Shown: positions 1 to 8,337 of the stretch, one piece after another
Numbering within the stretch: the stretch's first letter is position 1
Layout of the letters: each line of letters starts with the position of its first letter
NCBI GenBank assembly: GCA_023397905.1
Contig: JAEWSZ010000217.1
Span: 1 to 38,923 of the forward strand
Reading direction: 5' to 3'
Origin: Bacillota bacterium
GTDB taxonomy: Bacteria > Bacillota > Clostridia > Acetivibrionales > DSM-1351
DNA: 38,923 bases
Program-made: the position numbers and the translations under genes
Notes under the pieces: model-generated
What the model was told of the DNA's origin: nothing
What the model saw: only the letters and a program-made list of their open reading frames with translations
Databases searched by the model: none

Positions 1-1408
1 TTGTGCTGTCCTGTATGATATTTCCGCCGCCGTATATGAACAGCCGGGCCTTTTTCATGACGGAATACACGGAAAACATATTTTTACGGTTAATTGCAGA
101 GATGCCGTAGTTCCTGGTGGTCTCTGCGGGATTTTTGGACAGCACCAGAATGGATATATCGGGCTTCTGCAATTTGAGATTGTCCACAATGGACCTCAGC
201 ATTGCGTCGTCGCCTATGTTGCTGAACCCGTAATAACCTGAAATAATAGCATCATATTTTTTATTGTTTGAACGGGTTTTTAAACCTTTGGTGGAAACAT
301 CCTTCAATATTTCTGCATATATGTCCAGCTGGGTTCTGCGCATGGCATCCAGGGAAAAGTTTTCATTGGCTTTATCATGTATACTGCTGCCAAAATCAAC
401 ACGTTTTGAGCTGTTGCCTGCCAAGTCCAGCAATTGCTCCGCCAGTGCGTGAAAATCCTTGGGTTCAAAAAGAAAGCCATTGACCGACGATTCGATAAGA
501 TCGGGAATCCCGCCGACTCTGCTGCACACGGTGGCCTTGGAAAGGCGTGCACCCTCCAGGAGATAGTATGGGAAGCCCTCGCTTATGGAAGTCATCACAT
601 TTATGTCCAGGACGCTGATAAGCTCGTAGGGGTCATTGAGCCAGCCAAGGAAAAAAACATTCTTATTGAGCCCCAGTTCGGCAGATCTGGCTTTTAATTG
701 CTTTTCCTGCTCTCCCTCACCGCCTATGAGGAATTTTACATTTGGATTTTTCTCCACTACCAGCTTGGCGGCCTCCAGCAGAGTTCCTATATCCTTTACC
801 GGATCCAGCCGCGCGGCCGTACCCACCAGGATGTCGTCATTGCCAAAGGAGACATTGAATTTAGCGCAAAAGTCCTCTTTCGAATAATTTTTCATGGGCC
901 TGCCAAAATCAATACCGTTTAATATGGTAAATATCCGGTCGTTTGAAAACCCTCTTTCGATCAGCATTTTCCTGAAGGCGCTGGTAACAACTATGTAATA
1001 ATCGAGCTTATGAAGTATTATGGAATTTAAAAAGCCGATGGTTATATTTTTCAAAAAGTTCTGCAGGTAATCCAGTTTGTAGTCGCTGTGCATCGTTGTG
1101 ACAACCGGCACCTTGCAGGCCTTTTTTATTGCGTATGCGAATATATTTGCTTTTGAACCATGGGAGTGGATAATATCATATTTATTTTTGTTCACCAATT
1201 TTATGGATTTTCTGATATCCGAAAAAATATTAAATGATTTGATGACTTCTACTTTTATACCCATTGCCTGGGCTTCATCCGCAAAGGCGCCTGGTCGGAG
1301 ACTCAAAAGCGTCACGTCGATATTGGAATCAAGTTCCTTTACAAGCGACAGCACATGGACTTTTGCGCCGCCCACATCTCCTCCGCCGATAATGTGCAAA
1401 ACCTTCAT
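1..1408 (-). CDS. csaB: Glycosyltransferase family 4 / CsaB-type polysaccharide pyruvyl transferase fusion (partial, 3' end off window)
   Basis: The frame is open for 469 codons from the ATG at 1408 to the left edge, so the C-terminus is missing. A GGAGG lies about 10 bases upstream of the ATG. Residues 1 to about 380 form a GT-B glycosyltransferase: the N-terminus MKVLHIIGGGDVGGAKVHVL, an HSHGSKA segment, LNGID, GTAARLDPVKD and the donor-binding region SISEGFPYYLLEGARL. After a short linker, residues from about 385 start a second domain with SGYYGFSNIGDDAMLRSI, LVLSKNPAET, YGISAINR and FIYGGGNIIQDST, the N-terminal signature of CsaB-like pyruvyl transferases. Family knowledge: CsaB adds ketal pyruvate to secondary cell-wall polymers that anchor SLH-domain proteins, and GT4 enzymes transfer sugars from nucleotide donors. 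A joint role in making and pyruvylating a wall polymer is inference. Confidence 0.88.
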   Translation of the reverse strand, partial: MKVLHIIGGGDVGGAKVHVLSLVKELDSNIDVTLLSLRPGAFADEAQAMGIKVEVIKSFNIFSDIRKSIKLVNKNKYDIIHSHGSKANIFAYAIKKACKVPVVTTMHSDYKLDYLQNFLKNITIGFLNSIILHKLDYYIVVTSAFRKMLIERGFSNDRIFTILNGIDFGRPMKNYSKEDFCAKFNVSFGNDDILVGTAARLDPVKDIGTLLEAAKLVVEKNPNVKFLIGGEGEQEKQLKARSAELGLNKNVFFLGWLNDPYELISVLDINVMTSISEGFPYYLLEGARLSKATVCSRVGGIPDLIESSVNGFLFEPKDFHALAEQLLDLAGNSSKRVDFGSSIHDKANENFSLDAMRRTQLDIYAEILKDVSTKGLKTRSNNKKYDAIISGYYGFSNIGDDAMLRSIVDNLKLQKPDISILVLSKNPAETTRNYGISAINRKNMFSVYSVMKKARLFIYGGGNIIQDST

Positions 1409-1544
1409 TTAATACCACGCCTCCAATGTTTCTTTTGTAAACTACAAGTCTATTTTACCATGCATTTAAACTTTTGAGTACATTTGTGATTCTAAAATAT
1501 TTTTAAAATATTAAATAAAGTCTATAGACTTGTCTATACTATTG

Positions 1545-1553
1545 TGATATACT
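1545..1553 (+). promoter_or_regulatory. Candidate extended -10 promoter for the LacI-type regulator
   Basis: TG-A-TATACT forms an extended -10 element. The -35 region is weak: TAGACT would be at the right spacing, inside the 1518-1531 palindrome. Transcription would start near 1560, directly on the operator-like sequence at 1562-1573, which fits autorepression. Confidence 0.4.
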
Positions 1554-1561
1554 GAAGTCAC

Positions 1562-1573
1562 TTAAGCGATTAA
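1562..1573. promoter_or_regulatory. Predicted LacI-family operator, copy 1 (autoregulation)
   Basis: TTAAGCGATTAA has TTAA arms around a central CG, the usual form of LacI/GalR operators. The flanks match copy 2 at 2770-2781 (consensus ACTTAARCGATTAA). It sits just downstream of the candidate -10 element of the regulator gene. Confidence 0.55.
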
Positions 1574-1714
1574 TCAAATCGCATATTCAATAAATAAGGC
1601 ACTAATTATGCATATTACAGTTTTTACATATAAATTGGCTTAATAAAATTAAGTACTTAAGTTCAGTGATAGATTATTGTATAATTAAAATAAAAAATGA
1701 TTTGGTGGGTAAGA

Positions 1715-2734
1715 ATGAAATATACACTGCAAGATATTGCCAGGATGGCAAACGTATCAGAAGCTGCTGTAAGCATGGCCTTAAATAATAAAAAAGGTGT
1801 CAGTGAAGAAACGCGTTTGAAAATAAAAGAAGTGGCTAATCAGTTGCATTATAAACCTAATGCCATTGCGCGCAGTCTGGTAAAGCAGAAAAGCAGAACC
1901 ATAGGTCTGGTGGTTTCCGACACTGAAAACCCATATTACGGCAAGATTGTAAAATGTGTGGATTCCTATATAAGAGAATTTGGATATCAGTTGATAATAG
2001 CAATTTCCAATGAGGATCCCAGCACTGAAGTTGAAATTATTGAGGAATTTATGTCCAAGCAGGTTGAAGGAATCATTGTGGTACCTACAAATAGACCTCA
2101 TAATAATAGTGCTTATTATAATACTTTAAGCAAACAGCACTTGCCCTGTATTTTTTTATCGGCATTTTACAAGGGGCTTGACTTACCGTATGTTATGGTG
2201 GATCTTAAGGAAGGAATGTACAATTTAGTAAAGTATCTATTAAATATAGGGCATAGGGATATATATTTTATTTGCGGTAATTACCAGACTATTGCAACGG
2301 ACTTTAGAATAGAGGGGTATAAAGCAGCTTATTCAGAATTGAATGTAGAAATCAATGATAACTTTTTTATAGAATGTCCCAAGGTTACTTTTGAGCAAGC
2401 GTACCAATCAACTATAAAACTGATAAAAAACGCGGGCAACATAGATGCTATAGTCACTGCCAACGACTATATGGCACTTGGAGTATTAAAGGCTCTGCAT
2501 GACAGCAAAATAAAAGTTCCTGAAGATATTTCAGTTGCGGGTTTCGATAACGTAGTGTTTTCATCAATAGCGACAACTCCTATAACCACTGTAACACAGG
2601 ACATACCGGAAATGGTGAACATATGTGTAGACATACTTTTAGATATAATTAAGAAAAATGAATTTATAAGTATGGATCCGGTGTTTGTGAAGCCTGAATT
2701 AATTATTCGAGAATCTACAAGTCAAAAAAGATAG
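1715..2734 (+). CDS. LacI/GalR-family transcriptional regulator of sugar locus A
   Basis: 339 residues, the usual LacI-family length. The helix-turn-helix is at residues 4-25 (YTLQDIARMANVSEAAVSMA), followed by a hinge-helix region with YKPNAIARSLV and a periplasmic-binding-protein-like sensor domain beginning at IGLVVSDTENPYYGKI. The late motif ISVAGFDNV is typical of the family. I chose the ATG at 1715 rather than 1697 because GGTGGG ends five bases upstream and the product then starts directly with MKYTLQDIA. It precedes a sugar importer and catabolic genes, so it is most likely their local repressor, released by a sugar. Two matching operator candidates, one in front of itself and one in front of the binding-protein gene, support this. 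The effector is unknown. Confidence 0.92.
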   Translation: MKYTLQDIARMANVSEAAVSMALNNKKGVSEETRLKIKEVANQLHYKPNAIARSLVKQKSRTIGLVVSDTENPYYGKIVKCVDSYIREFGYQLIIAISNEDPSTEVEIIEEFMSKQVEGIIVVPTNRPHNNSAYYNTLSKQHLPCIFLSAFYKGLDLPYVMVDLKEGMYNLVKYLLNIGHRDIYFICGNYQTIATDFRIEGYKAAYSELNVEINDNFFIECPKVTFEQAYQSTIKLIKNAGNIDAIVTANDYMALGVLKALHDSKIKVPEDISVAGFDNVVFSSIATTPITTVTQDIPEMVNICVDILLDIIKKNEFISMDPVFVKPELIIRESTSQKR

Positions 2735-2769
2735 AGAAATATTCTGCTTAGAAATTTTTTACGCACAAC

Positions 2770-2781
2770 TTAAACGATTAA
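2770..2781. promoter_or_regulatory. Predicted LacI-family operator, copy 2 (locus A importer)
   Basis: TTAAACGATTAA differs from the copy at 1562-1573 at one base and shares the flanking AC on the left. It lies between the regulator stop codon and the binding-protein gene, where an operator for the sugar operon is expected. No convincing -10/-35 pair was found next to it. Confidence 0.55.
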
Positions 2782-2861
2782 GCATAGATTTTTTGATACA
2801 AGTTCTAAATGTTTTCATTTTATTACTGTTTTGGATGACTCAATGACTTTATTAAAGGTGG

Positions 2862-2883
2862 AAATGCCCATTTAGAGGCATTT
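2862..2883 (+). promoter_or_regulatory. 5' leader hairpin of the binding-protein gene
   Basis: AAATGCC and GGCATTT form a 7-bp stem with an 8-base loop, ending about 17 bases before the ribosome site of the gene at 2915. No U-tract follows, so it is more likely an mRNA-stabilising 5' structure than a terminator. Function is inferred. Confidence 0.4.
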
Positions 2884-2914
2884 ACATAAAAATATTTTTA
2901 AAGGAGATCAGACC

Positions 2915-4297
2915 ATGAAAAATCTAAGAAACATTGTTGTTTTGATGCTTGTATCAGCTATGGTATTTTCTATGACAGCCTGCGGCAAGGCAACAGAGAA
3001 TTCTTCGACTGCTTCGGCAGGCACAAGTTCCGCTTCAAATGCTTCAAATGGAGAAAAAGTCAAGCTTAAAGTATCACTTTTCAGTGACGGTCAGAATTTG
3101 TCTCAGACTCAAAAGAGTGTATTCACCGCATTTACCAAAGAACATCCCAATATAGAACCTGAATTTATTTATCTGACCAGCGACTCGGGAAACTGGAACG
3201 GATACCTTACCAAGATCCAGACTATGATAGCCAGCAATCAGGCTCCGGATGTTGCAGTTCTTGGTCTTGAAGGTGTAGCTATGATGGCGATGAATAATAT
3301 TGCCATGCCAATTGATGATTATTTGACTGCACACAAGGATGAATACGATCCTATCCTTAAAAATATTCCGGAGCAATTGGCCGACATCTTTATTGTTGAT
3401 GGCAAAAGATACGGCGTGCCAATGGAAGCAAATTCCGTAGTTACAAATATTAATATGGACCGGTTTAAGGAGGCGGGTATACCTATTCCGGAAAAAGATT
3501 GGACTATAGAAGACCTGAAAGCCATAGCTCCGAAATTATCGGATGCTAAAAACGGAAAATTTGCTTTTGGAGTTCCAACAAATTTCTTTTGCTTACAGGC
3601 CTTATTATATGCCAATGGAGGAAGTCCGCTTAATGACGATTGGTCGGCCGGAGCAATTAACTCACCAGAAAATGTGGAGGTATTCCAATTCTTGCAGGAG
3701 GCTATTAAAAAAGGGTGGGCTCCTCAGCCTGAAGCAAGCACCAGCGATGTCCAGTTAATGACTCAGGGCCGTATAGCTATTGGCTGGTGGGGAAGATGGG
3801 TTACAAACGATTATGTGGCAAGCGGAGTGAAAAACATTTATGTTCAGTCACTGCCCAAGATGAAGAGCCAGACAACATGTGCGGGTTCAGCTGCTTTTAT
3901 AGTTCTTGATTCCACTAAACATCCGGAAGAAGCAAAAGCTCTTGCCTGCTGGACATCCAAGTGGGATTATGTAAGCACATTTGAAAAGCAGGGATCATTA
4001 CCGGCTAATACGGAATATGCGGCAAAACTTTGTCCTGAACTTGGGGTGCCTCAGAACTGGCAGGCTTATACCGACGTATATGCCGAGAATAACTGGCGCA
4101 GAAGCCAGGATCCGCCTGAGTATGCTGAATTGGGTTTTGTATATCAAAAATATATGAATATAATTTACGCAAACCAAATGCCTGTAAAGGAAGCACTCGA
4201 CAAAGCGCAGGCCGAAATACAACAGGTTTTTGACAATAGCAAATACAGAAAAGACCCCGCTAATCTTAAAATTATAGATAGCTTATTTAAAAATTAG
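2915..4297 (+). CDS. CUT1 sugar ABC transporter, substrate-binding lipoprotein (locus A)
   Basis: 460 residues. A signal peptide with a hydrophobic stretch ends in SMTAC, giving a lipid-modified Cys23, then a Ser/Ala/Asn-rich linker of about 25 residues. The mature protein has the family 1 extracellular solute-binding fold, with features such as VAVLGLEGVAMMAMNN, YGVPMEANSVVTNINMDRF and a Trp-rich WWGRWV segment typical of carbohydrate pockets. It is expected on the outer face of the membrane, delivering a sugar or oligosaccharide to the permeases encoded at 4370 and 5308. GGAG with good spacing precedes the ATG. The ligand cannot be read from the sequence; the downstream D-lyxose isomerase and epimerase suggest an uncommon sugar. 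Confidence 0.93.
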   Translation: MKNLRNIVVLMLVSAMVFSMTACGKATENSSTASAGTSSASNASNGEKVKLKVSLFSDGQNLSQTQKSVFTAFTKEHPNIEPEFIYLTSDSGNWNGYLTKIQTMIASNQAPDVAVLGLEGVAMMAMNNIAMPIDDYLTAHKDEYDPILKNIPEQLADIFIVDGKRYGVPMEANSVVTNINMDRFKEAGIPIPEKDWTIEDLKAIAPKLSDAKNGKFAFGVPTNFFCLQALLYANGGSPLNDDWSAGAINSPENVEVFQFLQEAIKKGWAPQPEASTSDVQLMTQGRIAIGWWGRWVTNDYVASGVKNIYVQSLPKMKSQTTCAGSAAFIVLDSTKHPEEAKALACWTSKWDYVSTFEKQGSLPANTEYAAKLCPELGVPQNWQAYTDVYAENNWRRSQDPPEYAELGFVYQKYMNIIYANQMPVKEALDKAQAEIQQVFDNSKYRKDPANLKIIDSLFKN

Positions 4298-4317
4298 TAT
4301 AGGCTCAAGGGACATAT

Positions 4318-4338
4318 GGGGGGAATTTTACTCCCCCC
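4318..4338 (+). promoter_or_regulatory. Intercistronic hairpin between binding protein and first permease (locus A)
   Basis: GGGGGGA and TCCCCCC pair perfectly over 7 bp around the loop ATTTTAC, 20 bases after the binding-protein stop. The downstream tail GGTATTTTAATT is only weakly U-rich, so it probably acts as a leaky terminator or 3'-end stabiliser that keeps binding-protein mRNA above permease mRNA. Comparable hairpins occur at 17005-17022 and 34649-34685. Confidence 0.6.
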
Positions 4339-4369
4339 GGTATTTTAATTCTGGGAGGAATTTAAGAAA

Positions 4370-5287
4370 ATGAATACTTACTTAAATTGGAAAAAGCCTA
4401 AAACCGGATTTTTGAAGGGAAATGCACTGGGATACATGTTTATTGCTCCTTCCGTTATTTTCTTCACTATTTTTGTTGCGATTCCTATCGTTTTAACATT
4501 AGTTCTCGGATTTTCCAATTACAGTCTTTTAGGTCCGGTAAGTTTTATTGGACTTTCCAATTACAAGGCTCTTCTTGCAGATCCGGATTTTGGAACAGTT
4601 ATGCTTAATACTCTGAAATTCATATCATTTATTGCGCCAATGCATATAATTTTAGGACTTTTGCTTGCCTTAGGCGTAAATTCCATAAAAAATAGAATGT
4701 TTAAAGGGTTTTTCAGGACAGTTTTTTACTTCCCTTTAGTTGTCACTACCGCATCGGTTGCAATAGTATGGGGTTATATGTTTGATTTTAATTTTGGAGT
4801 TATTGATTATTATCTCAGGACATTCGGTATTGCGCCGGTTCAATGGCTGACTTCAAATAGCTGGTCATTGCTGGCTGTTGCAATATTCAGCGCATGGAAG
4901 TTTATCGGAAATGCATTCTTATATTATCTGATAGGAATACAGAATATACCTGACTCTTATGTAGAGGCTGCTTCAATAGATGGGGCCAACAGCCTGCAGA
5001 TATTTTTCAAGGTCAAATTACCGTTACTTACGCCCATACTTTTCTTCGTTATTACCACTACACTGATAAATTGCTTTCAGATGTTTGACGAACCATATTT
5101 CCTGACTAAAGGCGGGCCTGGCGTGTCGTCTCAGACTATTGCAATGCATATATACAGAAAAGGCTTTGGAGAGTTTCAAATCGGCTATGCATCCACTCTG
5201 GGTGTTGTGTTGTTCATTGTTGTTCTCCTGGTTACATTTATACAATTTTATCTGCAGAAAAAATGGGTGTCTTACGACTATGAATAA
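4370..5287 (+). CDS. CUT1 sugar ABC transporter permease, MalF/UgpA type (locus A)
   Basis: 305 residues with about six hydrophobic segments. The cytoplasmic coupling loop YVEAASIDGANSLQIFFKVK is the EAA---G motif that docks the ATPase. The LTKGGPG segment near residue 250 is characteristic of MalF/UgpA-type permeases. It would form a heterodimeric channel with the permease encoded at 5308. GGGAGGAA precedes the ATG. The gene follows the binding protein after 72 bases containing a hairpin. No ATPase gene is nearby, as is common in Firmicutes that use one shared MsmK-like ATPase. Confidence 0.93.
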   Translation: MNTYLNWKKPKTGFLKGNALGYMFIAPSVIFFTIFVAIPIVLTLVLGFSNYSLLGPVSFIGLSNYKALLADPDFGTVMLNTLKFISFIAPMHIILGLLLALGVNSIKNRMFKGFFRTVFYFPLVVTTASVAIVWGYMFDFNFGVIDYYLRTFGIAPVQWLTSNSWSLLAVAIFSAWKFIGNAFLYYLIGIQNIPDSYVEAASIDGANSLQIFFKVKLPLLTPILFFVITTTLINCFQMFDEPYFLTKGGPGVSSQTIAMHIYRKGFGEFQIGYASTLGVVLFIVVLLVTFIQFYLQKKWVSYDYE

Positions 5288-5307
5288 AAGGTTTATGAGG
5301 TGTAATT

Positions 5308-6159
5308 ATGATAAATATTAAAGAAACCAGACGTGTCCGTTCCAACATCCTGACAATAATCTTGATAATATTATTGTCAGCATTCGCAATATTTATGATA
5401 TTGCCGTTCTTTTGGGTATTTGCAACTTCATTGCGCCTGCCTAAGGATTCGTTTAATTTACCGCCGTCTTTTCTGCCGACCGCATGGCATTGGCAAAATT
5501 ATACTTATATATTTTCGGCCGTTCCATTTGCAAAATTCTTAATCAACAGTATAAAGGTTACAGTTATTATAACTCTGGTGCAGCTTCTGTTTTCTGCAAT
5601 GGCAGCTTATGCTTTTTCAAGGTACAGATTTAAAGGAAGCGGAGTTATTTTTATTTACCTGTTGTCGGGACTTATGATTCCATATCAGTCGATTATTATT
5701 GCGCAATTTCTATTAATCTCTAAAATGGGCTTTGTTGATACACATTTAGCAGTTATACTTCCATACCTGTCCAGTCCGTTTTCAATATTTCTGATGAGGC
5801 AGTTTATGCAGACAATACCGAAAAGCTATGACGAAGCGGCAGTAATAGACGGAGCCGGGAAATTCAGGATTTTCTGGAGCATAATTATCCCGATGTCTGT
5901 TCCGTCACTGATGGTATGCGGATTTATGACTTTTATAGGGCAGTGGAACAATTTCTTCGCCGGTTTGATTTATTTGAATACACAGGATAAATTCACATTG
6001 CCAATGGGAATGCAGCTGCTGAGGGGGTACCAGTCTGTCGGGAGTTTATCGACAGTTATGGCCGGCGTAATGATTTCACTTGTTGTACCTGCCATAGTAT
6101 ATGCCTTCGGTCAGAAGTACCTTATACAGGGTACCGTACTCTCCGGTGTTAAAAGTTAA
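5308..6159 (+). CDS. CUT1 sugar ABC transporter permease, MalG/UgpE type (locus A)
   Basis: 283 residues. The N-terminal membrane segment is followed by a periplasmic stretch with SLRLPKDSFNLPPSFLPTAW, the typical start of MalG-type permeases. The EAA motif is YDEAAVIDGAGKFRIFWSII near residue 177. The C-terminus FGQKYLIQGTVLSGVKS is the classic end of this subfamily. It starts 20 bases after the first permease and is clearly part of the same operon. It should pair with that protein as the second transmembrane subunit. Confidence 0.93.
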   Translation: MINIKETRRVRSNILTIILIILLSAFAIFMILPFFWVFATSLRLPKDSFNLPPSFLPTAWHWQNYTYIFSAVPFAKFLINSIKVTVIITLVQLLFSAMAAYAFSRYRFKGSGVIFIYLLSGLMIPYQSIIIAQFLLISKMGFVDTHLAVILPYLSSPFSIFLMRQFMQTIPKSYDEAAVIDGAGKFRIFWSIIIPMSVPSLMVCGFMTFIGQWNNFFAGLIYLNTQDKFTLPMGMQLLRGYQSVGSLSTVMAGVMISLVVPAIVYAFGQKYLIQGTVLSGVKS

Positions 6160-6209
6160 AATTTCAGGGGTATGACAAAATTTATTAAAATAATGAGGGG
6201 GATTAAATT

Positions 6210-8297
6210 ATGTTAAGAGGATTATATTTTATGGGCTGGTACAGGGATATGTGGAATTACCATCCAAGCCTGCCGATGAAGAATATGCATATGATTGAAG
6301 ATATTGAGGCCATAAAGGCAAATACTTTAATATGGTCATGTTTAGGGAGCGGAGCTATAGGGTTGCCCTACCTTGATAAAGAGGCTAATGAGGCTATTCC
6401 TCCCAGATTGAGGCTTTATGGTTTTATAAATGATAAGGAATTCTGCAATGAATGTGCCAAAAGGGGTATAGATGTATTTTCAGTGCTGTGGAAGGCTCAG
6501 CTCTGGGAGTTTGGAGCAGAGTTTAATGAGGATGAATCCGAGCTTCTGTCGCTCAATATTCTTCGCGGAGCATCTGAAAATAAGAAGTATGTGGGGATGA
6601 GTGAACTTTCAACTAATAAATATCCTAAATTGTTTGACCCTATTGAAAAATATTTTCCTGACGGATTGTTGGATTACAAAGGCAATAAGGTGGGTGATTT
6701 CCTTGAAGAATTTAAAGCGGTGTCACTGGAAGGCAGAAATATACTTTCAGCATGGCTTATGGCTCCGGAGCATGATCATAAATGCTATTCCCCATGTTCA
6801 TACAAAGAGTCTTATCTGAACTACATGAAAAGAGACGTTGAAATGATGTCGGATGCGGGAGCCGGCGGCTTGCATATAGATGAATATGACACACAAAAGC
6901 ATGTGCTTCAAAATGCCGGATGTTTCTGCGGCGAATGTATGGATAAATTCAGGGCTTATATAGTTAAGAATAATATAAAAATGCCGGAGGATGTTAAGGA
7001 TAGCTCAACCTTTGACTACAGGCAATATTTGCTTGGCAGGGGATATAAAGATAAGGATCTTGTAGCCTGCAATGGAAATGCCAGATGGACCATCCCGCTA
7101 TACCGGGATTTCACAAATATGCAGATGGACAGTATAGAATGGGTGGTCGGAGAACTCTCCCGCCACATCAGGGAATACTCATTGAGAACCAGGGGCAGGG
7201 AAATGAAGGTTACGGCAAATCTTTTTCAATGCTATCCTTATTCCTGGAAAAGCAAAAAACATCTTGACATCCTTGCCGGAGAGAAAACAAAGATTGAGTT
7301 GAGGCAGGACGCCTGGTACAAATATGCATTTGGCTGGCTGAACGGTAAGGAATCATGTTTTGTAGAGGATCCGAACCAGTATGTCAGAGATATGATAGAA
7401 GATATTAAAAATAATATACAGGACAGGTTTATTGTATTCGCTCTTGAACCACTGGCTCACGGTTTTCATATATCGTTCCCCTATGGCTCCTGGCTGCAGA
7501 ATCAGGTAAAAGATGCTTTCTGGCCTGATTTGAGAGTACTTAAACAGCTGGGCGGCTGGCTTGATGAAAACGAAAGTCTCTTCCCGAAAAATCCTGTTGC
7601 GGATGTGGCCGTTATTTATGACGTATTATCCGCTTATGAAAATATGCTGACAGAACCGGAGGATGATACAAAGGTAGAAGTTGAATTTACTGACGGTGAA
7701 GAACTGGGCAGACAGGGCGCTTTCGCAAAGGATGGAAATTTTAATAATTTCTTTGAGCTTATTAAAGCTATGAGTAAAAAGAATATTCTTTACAACGTTT
7801 TGTATGAAAGTCCTGATGAACCTTTGACAGCGAGCCGGCTTGAAGCATATAAAAAGGTAATTGTTCCGGATGCTTTCCTGATGGATGCTCAGACAGTGAA
7901 GGTAATATTAGACTACGCTAAGGCCGGCGGTGAAGTAATTACCTTTGCAAGAGCCAATGACGGATTCAATTCCCATAAGCATTTTAATGCTGAAGATATG
8001 TACAGGCTTGTTAATGAATTAGCCGGGGAAAAAGGGATTATCAGTGCCTGCGATTGCGAAAAAATGGGTATGGCAGTGCATAAAAAGGATGATGGCTATG
8101 TAATGCATATTGTTAACTATAACTATAATCAGGATACTCATAGAATAGATCCGGTTGATGTTACATTTGAGCTCGGATTTAATGCGGAAAATATAAAGGT
8201 TAAAAGTTTCCCGGAAAATAGTCCGGTTTCCGCCGAAATTAAAAGCAATAATCTGACACTCAAAAATGCAGGTATATATACAATAGTGGAATTCTAA
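6210..8297 (+). CDS. Putative glycoside hydrolase, GH-A-like barrel with beta-galactosidase-trimerisation-like domain
   Basis: 695 residues, no signal peptide, so cytoplasmic. The start follows GAGGGGG. The N-terminal half resembles a (beta/alpha)8 barrel of the GH42/hypothetical-glycosyl-hydrolase group: a HIDEYD motif with H222, D224 and E225, then a cysteine cluster C238-x-C240-xx-C243, as seen in uncharacterised GH42-like proteins where it may bind zinc. Residues about 555-620 (VIVPDAFLMDAQTVKVILDY, then GGEVITFARA) look like the flavodoxin-like trimerisation domain of GH42 enzymes. The C-terminus appears to be a small beta domain. Between a sugar importer and sugar isomerases, it probably releases a monosaccharide from an imported glycoside. 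The exact GH family, the catalytic pair and the substrate are not established. Confidence 0.7.
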   Translation: MLRGLYFMGWYRDMWNYHPSLPMKNMHMIEDIEAIKANTLIWSCLGSGAIGLPYLDKEANEAIPPRLRLYGFINDKEFCNECAKRGIDVFSVLWKAQLWEFGAEFNEDESELLSLNILRGASENKKYVGMSELSTNKYPKLFDPIEKYFPDGLLDYKGNKVGDFLEEFKAVSLEGRNILSAWLMAPEHDHKCYSPCSYKESYLNYMKRDVEMMSDAGAGGLHIDEYDTQKHVLQNAGCFCGECMDKFRAYIVKNNIKMPEDVKDSSTFDYRQYLLGRGYKDKDLVACNGNARWTIPLYRDFTNMQMDSIEWVVGELSRHIREYSLRTRGREMKVTANLFQCYPYSWKSKKHLDILAGEKTKIELRQDAWYKYAFGWLNGKESCFVEDPNQYVRDMIEDIKNNIQDRFIVFALEPLAHGFHISFPYGSWLQNQVKDAFWPDLRVLKQLGGWLDENESLFPKNPVADVAVIYDVLSAYENMLTEPEDDTKVEVEFTDGEELGRQGAFAKDGNFNNFFELIKAMSKKNILYNVLYESPDEPLTASRLEAYKKVIVPDAFLMDAQTVKVILDYAKAGGEVITFARANDGFNSHKHFNAEDMYRLVNELAGEKGIISACDCEKMGMAVHKKDDGYVMHIVNYNYNQDTHRIDPVDVTFELGFNAENIKVKSFPENSPVSAEIKSNNLTLKNAGIYTIVEF

Positions 8298-8337
8298 TAA
8301 AAAATTTATAGATTACAGATTGGAAGGAGTTAAATTG

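Larger units (their letters stand above)
1409..1714. other. Divergent intergenic region between the csaB fusion and the lacI-type regulator
   Basis: About 306 A+T-rich bases with no gene. The side next to csaB holds its ribosome site. The centre has a 14-base perfect palindrome, AAGTCTATAGACTT, at 1518-1531. An extended -10 promoter candidate is at 1545-1553, and an operator-like TTAAGCGATTAA is at 1562-1573. No small ORF with a good ribosome site was seen. Confidence 0.6.
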
